Positions 8,290 to 13,115 of a stretch of 22,785 bases of DNA are shown piece after piece. The stretch is from assembly GCA_900104495.1 (NCBI GenBank), contig FMXS01000029.1:1-22785 (forward strand). The letters run 5' to 3'. The position numbers were made by a program, and so were the translations under genes. How positions within the stretch are numbered: the first letter of the stretch is position 1; each line of letters starts with the position of its first letter. The notes beneath the pieces were generated by a model. That model ran no database searches. It saw only the letters and a program-made list of their open reading frames with translations, and was not told where the DNA came from. This stretch comes from Ruminococcaceae bacterium FB2012. Lineage in GTDB: Bacteria; Bacillota; Clostridia; Oscillospirales; Ruminococcaceae.

Positions 8290-8333
8290 AAAGCTCACTC
8301 ACTGCCTGTTTAACAGCTGTGAGGGGGCTTTAT
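8290..8333 (+). terminator. Terminator after the small frameshifted gene
   Basis: AAAGCTCACTCAC pairs imperfectly with GTGAGGGGGCTTT and leads into TTTATT. It lies 12 bases after the TGA at 8276-8278. Confidence 0.6.
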
Positions 8334-8372
8334 TGTCTGTATGATCTCATATCCCGACTTTTGCATACCGTA

Positions 8373-8401
8373 TTGCAAAATCATTATAAATGTGGTATAA
8401 T
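8373..8401 (+). promoter_or_regulatory. Sigma-A promoter of the SpoIIE/STAS operon with overlapping palindrome
   Basis: TTGCAA (8373-8378), 17-bp spacer, TATAAT (8396-8401). The -35 overlaps a palindrome TTTTGCA (8359-8365) / TGCAAAA (8374-8380), which could be an operator. Confidence 0.75.
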
Positions 8402-8432
8402 CAGGATAACATCGGAAAAAGGAGGTCAGTCT

Positions 8433-10181
8433 ATGCCCAAAAACGACATTCAAAAGAGCAGAAAACTGTTCTTGCAAATAAGCCTGACACTTCTGCCGAT
8501 CTTTGCTCTTATCACGGCTGCGGTACTCCTGGTCGTATATTTCAGCTCTGTAAACAGCTTCCTCGAGGCACAGAATGAATATATGAGGAACGTAACAGAT
8601 ACCACCTACCGGAATCTGGACACCGATGACCCGGAGCAGTATGTGCTTTTTCAGTCGTACTTTGAGCAGCACCCCTCAGAGATAGAAGCTGATCTGACCG
8701 AGGAAGAAGTAAATGCCTATAACGACGCTGTTGACTCTGAGTATTCGATCGAAGAGCAAATGCAGAGTTCGGAGATCCTTCTCAGAGCATGGGCAAAGAT
8801 GTATCTTCGATATATAATCAGCAATTTTAAAGGCGAGTATTCCGTGCTCAGTATGTCGAACTACTCCAAGGCTTTCATTATCGATGCCACGGACGAGCAT
8901 ATGGGGCTGTTCATCTGCAAGTACAATAAAGACAGCGACGGCGATGAAAAGTATTCGTTCAATGAGTTTGATCCTTCGGCACATCCGGAGGTAACGGAGC
9001 TTATAGAAAGCGGCTCGGATAAGTTCCTTTTTGAAAAGACAAATGACTTCCCCGACGACGGCAATTACTATATCTGCTACAAGCCCATAATAGTGAACGG
9101 CAAGACTCAGGCGCTGCTTGGCGTTGCATTCAACTGGGACGACCTGCACAATAAAATCCTGGGCGATCTGACAAGAGTGTTCCTGATGATAATATGCGGC
9201 TTGCTGTTCGCTTTGATCCTATTGCAGTTTATCCTGTACCGAAAGGCGATACTGCCGGTGAGAAAGATACAGGAGACCATCCGCGAATACAAGGACAACA
9301 AGGACAGCAGCAAGGTTTATTCCGAGATGTCGGAAATAAAGGTAAAAAACGAGTTCAGCCTGCTCTCTCAGGATATCTCCGATCTTGCAAAGGAGATAGA
9401 TTTCTATACCGAGGAAAACGTCCGGCTTGCGGCTGAGCGTGAGCGTGTCACAGCGGAGCTCGATCTTGCAACGAAGATACAGGCAGACCAGCTGCCGAGC
9501 AGGTTCCCTGCCTTCCCTGACAGAAAGGATTTCGACATCTACGCTTCCATGACCCCTGCAAAGGAAGTCGGCGGAGATTTCTACGACTTCTTTCTCATCG
9601 ACGACGACCGTCTGGCGCTTGTTATCGCAGACGTTTCCGGCAAGGGAATCCCTGCTGCTCTGTTTATGATGATGAGCAAGAACCTTATCAAAGACCACGC
9701 AATGATGAAACTCTCGCCCAAGGAGATCGCCGACAACGTCAACCGAATGCTCTGCGAGAACAACAAGCAGGATATGTTCGTCACCGCCTGGATCGGCATA
9801 CTTGAACTCTCAACGGGCAAGATCTCAGCCGTCAATGCAGGGCACGAATTCCCGGCTATACTCCGCACGGACGGCAAGTTCCGGCTATTCGAGGACCATC
9901 ACTGCTTTGTCCTCGGCGGGATGAAACGTGCTGTTTACAGTCAGTATGAGTTCACGCTGCCGAAGGGAGGAACGCTCTTCCTCTACACCGACGGCGTCAC
10001 AGAAGCCACGAACGCCGAAGATGTGATGTTCGGGGAAGACCGGGTAGTCGAAGCGCTGAACAAATACCCCGATGCTCCGCCCAAGGAGCTGCTCGAAGGC
10101 ATACGAACAGAGCTTGACAGCTTCGTCGGCACAGCACCGCAGTACGACGATATAACGATGCTTGGAATAAAACTGAACTAA
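8433..10181 (+). CDS. Membrane-bound SpoIIE/RsbU-type PP2C serine phosphatase
   Basis: 582 residues from the ATG at 8433, chosen because AAAGGAGG stands 7 bases before it and the promoter -10 lies upstream; the frame is open further 5' (to 8319) but that would begin inside the terminator and before the promoter. Transmembrane segments at about 11-37 and 247-269 enclose an extracytoplasmic sensor domain of about 205 residues. Then come a HAMP-like/coiled-coil linker (270-345) and a SpoIIE catalytic domain: ATKIQADQLP, metal-binding Asp382 in GGDFYD, Asp400 in IADVSGKG, a late DGVTEA motif and terminal QYDDITMLG. Enzymes of this kind dephosphorylate a STAS-domain antagonist in response to a signal; the STAS gene follows in the same operon. 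No anti-sigma kinase or sigma gene is adjacent. Confidence 0.93.
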   Translation: MPKNDIQKSRKLFLQISLTLLPIFALITAAVLLVVYFSSVNSFLEAQNEYMRNVTDTTYRNLDTDDPEQYVLFQSYFEQHPSEIEADLTEEEVNAYNDAVDSEYSIEEQMQSSEILLRAWAKMYLRYIISNFKGEYSVLSMSNYSKAFIIDATDEHMGLFICKYNKDSDGDEKYSFNEFDPSAHPEVTELIESGSDKFLFEKTNDFPDDGNYYICYKPIIVNGKTQALLGVAFNWDDLHNKILGDLTRVFLMIICGLLFALILLQFILYRKAILPVRKIQETIREYKDNKDSSKVYSEMSEIKVKNEFSLLSQDISDLAKEIDFYTEENVRLAAERERVTAELDLATKIQADQLPSRFPAFPDRKDFDIYASMTPAKEVGGDFYDFFLIDDDRLALVIADVSGKGIPAALFMMMSKNLIKDHAMMKLSPKEIADNVNRMLCENNKQDMFVTAWIGILELSTGKISAVNAGHEFPAILRTDGKFRLFEDHHCFVLGGMKRAVYSQYEFTLPKGGTLFLYTDGVTEATNAEDVMFGEDRVVEALNKYPDAPPKELLEGIRTELDSFVGTAPQYDDITMLGIKLN

Positions 10182-10250
10182 GATCTTAAAGGAAAAGGGT
10201 ATCTCCGCCGAAAGCGGCGAGGATGATTTCCACTATTAGGAGGTAAAAAA

Positions 10251-10550
10251 ATGAAGGCCGAAATACTCAAAACAAAAAAACGTCTCGACGTCATCGTCGA
10301 AGGAAAGCTCGATGCCGTTACTTCACCCGAGCTTGAAGAAAAGCTGATGCCTGCTCTCAACGATATCCAGACCCTTGTCTTCGACTTCTCGGAACTCAAG
10401 CTCATCTCCAGCGCAGGGCTGAGAGTGCTGCTCTCCGCCACAAAGCGAATGGACGAGCTTGGCGGCACGATGACCATAAAGAATGCTTCTGACAGCGTCA
10501 AAAAAGTATTCAAGCTCACAGGCTTTATAAATGTGCTGAACGTGAAGTGA
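10251..10550 (+). CDS. STAS-domain anti-sigma factor antagonist
   Basis: 99 residues, AGGAGGT ribosome binding site. The whole protein is one STAS domain of the SpoIIAA/RsbV type: an N-terminal strand pair, GKLDAVTSPELEE, VFDFSELKLISSAGLRVLL with the expected phosphoacceptor at Ser53/Ser54, and a C-terminal helix (VKKVFKLTGF). It should be the substrate of the phosphatase encoded 69 bases upstream; a small CGCCG-AAAG-CGGCG hairpin (10206-10219) lies in the gap and may tune the ratio of the two proteins. Partner kinase not in the window. Confidence 0.92.
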   Translation: MKAEILKTKKRLDVIVEGKLDAVTSPELEEKLMPALNDIQTLVFDFSELKLISSAGLRVLLSATKRMDELGGTMTIKNASDSVKKVFKLTGFINVLNVK

Positions 10551-10557
10551 AAAAACT

Positions 10558-10589
10558 CACCCATACCTTTCTTGCGGAAGGTATGGGTG
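10558..10589. terminator. Bidirectional terminator
   Basis: Twelve-base perfect stem CACCCATACCTT (10558-10569) / AAGGTATGGGTG (10578-10589), with T's on the plus side and an A6 run before it, which reads as T6 on the minus side. It serves both the STAS gene and the convergent TetR gene. Confidence 0.85.
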
Positions 10590-10598
10590 TTTTTGTGT

Positions 10599-11162
10599 TC
10601 AGAAAATCTTTTCCGTGTTCTTGTCAAGCTTTGAGATTATTCCGATCATCTGCTCCTCCGGCTCCTTGAAGCCTCCTGTCACCCAGTCGGCGATGACGGC
10701 TATGCAGCCCTGTGCCCGGTAGGAGCACATATAGTCGAGCTCGGCTTCGGAAAGGCTGCTCTCCTCTTTTTCCAGCTGCTTCTGCATGAATACTCCCTTG
10801 ATTATCTCGCTGAGCTTGCTTCTCAGCTGGCCCGTTGTGTTGGGACTGAAAACCATCCCGAAGATGCTTCTGTTCTCGGAGATGTAGCCGATGATCTTTT
10901 TGAAGAACACATCCGCAGGTCCTTCCTCCAGCTCCAGCATCAGCAGTCCGAAGGACACGATAGTATCCTTCTCGATCTTGTCGTAGAGGTCATATACGTC
11001 GAGATAGTGCCGGTAGAGGGTCCCGCGGTTCACATCTGCCTTGTCGCATATCTCCTGCACCGTTATCTTGTGGAGCTCCTTCTCGGTGAGAAGCTCGGAA
11101 AGTGCGTTGGTAAGGGCTTTCCTCGTTTTCTGAGCACGGCGGTCGTTAGATCTTTCGGGCAT
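10599..11162 (-). CDS. TetR/AcrR-family transcriptional regulator
   Basis: 187 residues. The N-terminal helix-turn-helix is typical (KITVQEICDKADVNRGTLYR, residues 32-51, followed by HYLDVYDLYDKI). The C-terminal ligand domain is all helical with aromatic and Met residues and matches no effector that I can name. GAGG precedes the start. The gene has its own promoter with a palindrome over the -10 (11188-11210), which suggests self-repression. It is divergent from the micropeptide array, 245 bp away, so control of the array is possible, but the same palindrome does not recur at that promoter. Confidence 0.92.
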   Translation of the reverse strand: MPERSNDRRAQKTRKALTNALSELLTEKELHKITVQEICDKADVNRGTLYRHYLDVYDLYDKIEKDTIVSFGLLMLELEEGPADVFFKKIIGYISENRSIFGMVFSPNTTGQLRSKLSEIIKGVFMQKQLEKEESSLSEAELDYMCSYRAQGCIAVIADWVTGGFKEPEEQMIGIISKLDKNTEKIF

Positions 11163-11187
11163 ATCATTACCTCGCTTTCCCTGAAAT

Positions 11188-11235
11188 TACTTGTCCTGCT
11201 GATACAAGTATAACATATTTCAAGTGATTTTGCAA
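11188..11235 (-). promoter_or_regulatory. TetR gene promoter with overlapping operator
   Basis: Minus strand: TTGCAA (11235-11230), 17-bp spacer, TATACT (11212-11207). The inverted repeat TACTTGT (11188-11194) / ACAAGTA (11204-11210), 23 bp overall, overlaps the -10 and the start point, the usual place for a TetR autorepression site. Confidence 0.7.
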
Positions 11236-11263
11236 TAGTTATGCCACAATTTTTCAGCACAGC

Positions 11264-11307
11264 GTTGCTTATGCAACATTCCGTCGCATTTCTGCCGCAT
11301 AAGCAAC
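11264..11307. repeat. Inverted repeat between TetR and the micropeptide promoter
   Basis: GTTGCTTATGC (11264-11274) is perfectly inverted by GCATAAGCAAC (11297-11307); the left arm also forms a small palindrome with the following AAC. It lies just upstream of the -35 of the micropeptide promoter, so it could be an operator or the end of an upstream RNA. Confidence 0.5.
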
Positions 11308-11328
11308 AAAAGGATCAGATTTTGCTGA

Positions 11329-11377
11329 TTGAACATAGCGTAAATGCGTGGTATTATGTAATCACAGCAAGGGAAAC
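11329..11377 (+). promoter_or_regulatory. Micropeptide array promoter and conserved leader, copy 1
   Basis: TTGAAC (11329-11334), 17-bp spacer, TATTAT (11352-11357). The 26 bases 11352-11377, from TATTATGTAATC to CAAGGGAAAC, are repeated exactly at 12312-12337. The identity covers the -10, the start site and the first part of the leader, so both transcripts should start with the same sequence. Confidence 0.8.
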
Positions 11378-11407
11378 AAACAACACAAACAAAAGGAGGA
11401 AAAGAAA

Positions 11408-11485
11408 ATGTTCACATTCATAGCCACATCAACAGTTTTGACAGGCTTTGCAGCATACGCGATCTACCGTGTGTTTAACCCGTGA
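11408..11485 (+). CDS. Micropeptide 1 (25 aa, hydrophobic)
   Basis: Begins MFTFIATSTVLTGFAAYAIY and ends RVFNP. AAGGAGG at 11393-11399 with 8-base spacing is a near-perfect ribosome binding site. One membrane-spanning stretch with a single Arg near the C-terminus. It shares MF[ST]FI and GFAA at the same positions with micropeptide 6 at 12857, so the two are paralogues. First gene of the array; a TTGCAGA/TCTGCAA hairpin (11503-11530) follows the stop. Function unknown; a membrane-active peptide, signal peptide pheromone, toxin or small membrane-protein regulator are all possible. Confidence 0.75.
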   Translation: MFTFIATSTVLTGFAAYAIYRVFNP

Positions 11486-11561
11486 CCGAACGAAACAAAT
11501 AATTGCAGAAATCGCAACCGCGCTCTGCAACAGATAATTCAAGATGAAGGAGGTAAGAAAG

Positions 11562-11630
11562 ATGCTTGTAGCTGTCGGCGGATTTTTCGCAACTGTAGTA
11601 TTTCTCGGTTTTATACAGTCTCTGACCTGA
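11562..11630 (+). CDS. Micropeptide 2 (22 aa, hydrophobic)
   Basis: Begins MLVAVGGFFATVVFLGF, ends IQSLT. AAGGAGGT at 11547-11554, 7 bases before ATG. No charged residue at all. The 76-base gap from micropeptide 1 carries the hairpin at 11503-11530, the largest spacing in the array. Single membrane segment predicted; function unknown. Confidence 0.7.
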   Translation: MLVAVGGFFATVVFLGFIQSLT

Positions 11631-11676
11631 TATAGCGAAAGAACAAAACAACACATCAAAAAGGAGGGAAACAAAA

Positions 11677-11751
11677 ATGGCATTTGGATTTTTCATCTGC
11701 GGACTATTCGTACTTGAGGTAGCAGCTCTCGTCTATACAATAGTTAAATAA
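11677..11751 (+). CDS. Micropeptide 3 (24 aa, hydrophobic)
   Basis: Begins MAFGFFICGLFVLEVAALVY, ends TIVK. AAGGAGGG lies 8 bases upstream. One Glu in the middle of the hydrophobic stretch and a terminal Lys. The 46-base leader before it holds ACACATCAAAAAGGAGG, a pattern that recurs before micropeptide 4. Function unknown. Confidence 0.7.
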   Translation: MAFGFFICGLFVLEVAALVYTIVK

Positions 11752-11792
11752 TAAATGTATCACATCAAAACAAATAAAGGAGGGAAAAAGCA

Positions 11793-11873
11793 ATGTTCAC
11801 ACTTGGAATTATCGGATTGTGTGCAATAGGTATCTCGACTACCGCAGTCGTCAGCGCAATGATCTTCACCTGA
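11793..11873 (+). CDS. Micropeptide 4 (26 aa, hydrophobic)
   Basis: Begins MFTLGIIGLCAIGISTTAVV, ends SAMIFT. AAAGGAGGG about 9 bases upstream, in a gap of 41 bases that again starts with CACATCAAAA. No charged residues. The MFT start recalls micropeptide 1 and the LGI recalls micropeptide 5, so the set seems to have arisen by duplication and divergence. Function unknown. Confidence 0.72.
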   Translation: MFTLGIIGLCAIGISTTAVVSAMIFT

Positions 11874-11916
11874 TACGTGATCACACACTGAGATCTTATC
11901 AAAGGAGGAAAACGAA

Positions 11917-11997
11917 ATGCTTGATCTTGGAATAAGGTGTCCGTCACGGATAGGAGCGGATCTGATCGCCGCTATCATCTGTCCGATCAGGCGCTGA
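11917..11997 (+). CDS. Micropeptide 5 (26 aa, amphipathic, Arg-rich)
   Basis: Begins MLDLGIRCPSRIGADLIAAI, ends ICPIRR. AAAGGAGG about 8-9 bases upstream in a 43-base gap. It differs from the others: four Arg, two Asp and two Cys-Pro pairs (residues 8-9 and 22-23) around a short hydrophobic core, so it may be a soluble or surface-lying partner. Last gene before the terminator at 12055. Confidence 0.65.
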   Translation: MLDLGIRCPSRIGADLIAAIICPIRR

Positions 11998-12054
11998 CCG
12001 GCAGGAAAAATCATCAAAGGGCATATGAAAATGAAAAATAATATCATACTGATA

Positions 12055-12087
12055 AGCGTTCATACACACAAAGTATGAGCGCTTTTT
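12055..12087 (+). terminator. Terminator of the micropeptide array
   Basis: AGCGTTCATAC (12055-12065) pairs with GTATGAGCGCT (12073-12083, one G-T pair), followed by TTTTT. It ends the five-gene transcript. The stretch 12088-12281 after it is AT-rich with no supportable gene; a signal-peptide-like reading (TTG at about 12114, ISAALTSTAAVSAEVSF) has no ribosome binding site and is probably a relic. Confidence 0.8.
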
Positions 12088-12281
12088 GCTGCCTAAATTC
12101 ATTTTTCATTTTTTGAAGACCCGGCTTTTTATCTCAGCGGCGCTGACTTCGACAGCAGCGGTTTCCGCAGAAGTTTCTTTTCGGATGCAATATTACCAAC
12201 ATCGATTGATAAGCAAATTTTGTATTTGTGCAAAATACCGAAAATATAATAAACTCAAGATTTTTTTGAAAAGATGCTTTT

Positions 12282-12337
12282 TTTGTAAGTAGTTTGTAAG
12301 CAGCGGTGTGTTATTATGTAATCACAGCAAGGGAAAC
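12282..12337 (+). promoter_or_regulatory. Promoter and conserved leader, copy 2, with tandem direct repeats
   Basis: The 26 bases 12312-12337 are identical to 11352-11377, including the -10 TATTAT (12312-12317). No good -35 lies 16-18 bp upstream; instead two adjacent 11-bp direct repeats, TTTGTAAGTAG (12282-12292) and TTTGTAAGCAG (12293-12303), cover that region. One helical turn of spacing is what a response regulator or other dimeric activator would use, so this copy may need activation. Confidence 0.7.
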
Positions 12338-12369
12338 GACCCGAAAACACAACAAAAGGAGAGATCACT

Positions 12370-12825
12370 ATGAAAAACATCACTAAGATAATCGCAGCAA
12401 TGGGCGCAGCAGTAATGATGATGACATCATTCGCAGCAGTTTCGACATCGGCAGACGATACTTCAGACTCCGGCTTTTTCGGACAGATCACACACTGGAT
12501 CACAGAACAGAATAAAGAGCAGACCAAGCCCAATAAGAAAAGGCTGGTCCAGATGAGCGACTTAGCAATAGAGCGTCAGGTGCTAAAAGATTACAATATG
12601 ACGATAGACCAGTATTATGTAGTTTTATCAAGAGTATCATACACTTTTACATGGCCTCTTGATATGTATCAGCTTGAGGAACAGATACGCCAAGGTATGG
12701 AAAACGTAGCACGCTACAACATCGCTCCCACTTGGAACGAGGATATGATAAGGTTTATGAAAGACTACTGGGATGAAGTAAGAGAAGCGTCATTGGAATG
12801 GATCGAAGCCATCAGGAACAATTAA
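12370..12825 (+). CDS. Secreted small protein linked to the micropeptide array
   Basis: 151 residues, AAAGGAGAG ribosome binding site about 8 bases upstream. A Sec signal peptide covers residues 1-28 (MKNITKIIAAMG start, cleavage near VSTSA-DD). The mature part of about 123 residues is acidic, Trp- and Tyr-rich and probably helical (VQMSDLAIERQVLKDYNMT, then the helices around MYQLEEQIRQGM and the last 25 residues). No Cys, no anchor, no known family. Its promoter shares 26 exact bases with that of the micropeptide array and it is followed 31 bases later by micropeptide 6, so it belongs to the same regulated system. Whether it acts with the peptides, protects against them or is simply co-regulated is unknown. 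Confidence 0.8.
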   Translation: MKNITKIIAAMGAAVMMMTSFAAVSTSADDTSDSGFFGQITHWITEQNKEQTKPNKKRLVQMSDLAIERQVLKDYNMTIDQYYVVLSRVSYTFTWPLDMYQLEEQIRQGMENVARYNIAPTWNEDMIRFMKDYWDEVREASLEWIEAIRNN

Positions 12826-12856
12826 GACAAAAAATCTGTGAAAGGAGAAAAGAGAT

Positions 12857-12925
12857 ATGTTTTCATTTATAGGAGCTTGTATCACAATTGTAGGCTTTGC
12901 AGCTTGGCTGAACAGCATACTCTGA
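12857..12925 (+). CDS. Micropeptide 6 (22 aa), paralogue of micropeptide 1
   Basis: Begins MFSFIGACITIVGFAAWLNS, ends IL. AAAGGAGAAA lies about 8 bases before ATG. Identical to micropeptide 1 at Met1, Phe2, Phe4, Ile5 and Gly-Phe-Ala-Ala (13-16), with the same aromatic after. It forms an operon with the secreted 151-residue protein (31-base gap). Single hydrophobic span with no charged residue. Confidence 0.72.
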   Translation: MFSFIGACITIVGFAAWLNSIL

Positions 12926-12980
12926 TAACAAATACAATGAATAAACGATATGGCCGGAGGAAGCCTCTTATATAATGATG

Positions 12981-13020
12981 AATGCCGCAGACAGTACCGA
13001 CCGATACTGCCAGCGGCATT
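12981..13020 (+). terminator. Hairpin after micropeptide 6
   Basis: AATGCCGC (12981-12988) pairs with GCGGCATT (13013-13020), with CAGTA/TACTG inside; followed by TATATT. Probably ends the 12312-12925 transcript. Confidence 0.6.
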
Positions 13021-13049
13021 TATATTGGGCGCTTTATCGCAACGAAAAA

Positions 13050-13071
13050 GGGGCAGACCGAGATCTGCCCC
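13050..13071. terminator. Bidirectional terminator before the lipase-like gene end
   Basis: Perfect 8-bp stem GGGGCAGA / TCTGCCCC with an A5 run before it and TTCTCAATTTT after it. It lies 45 bp beyond the stop of the minus-strand lipase-like gene. Confidence 0.65.
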
Positions 13072-13115
13072 TTCTCAATTTTAAGCTGCTTGATGCCTGT
13101 GTTTTTGCGATAATG

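Noticed and set aside
8319..8432. Longer N-terminus for the SpoIIE phosphatase
   Set aside because: It would start inside the preceding terminator and upstream of the promoter; the ATG at 8433 has an ideal ribosome binding site.
12086..12292. 68-codon frame with a signal-peptide-like stretch
   Set aside because: No start context or ribosome binding site, begins within or beside the terminator, and turns Lys/Tyr/Phe-rich after the hydrophobic part; kept only as a possible relic.
11408..12925. The micropeptide leaders as a CRISPR-like or tandem-repeat array
   Set aside because: Spacings vary, and apart from the ribosome binding sites and short ACATCAAA motifs the units are not direct repeats.
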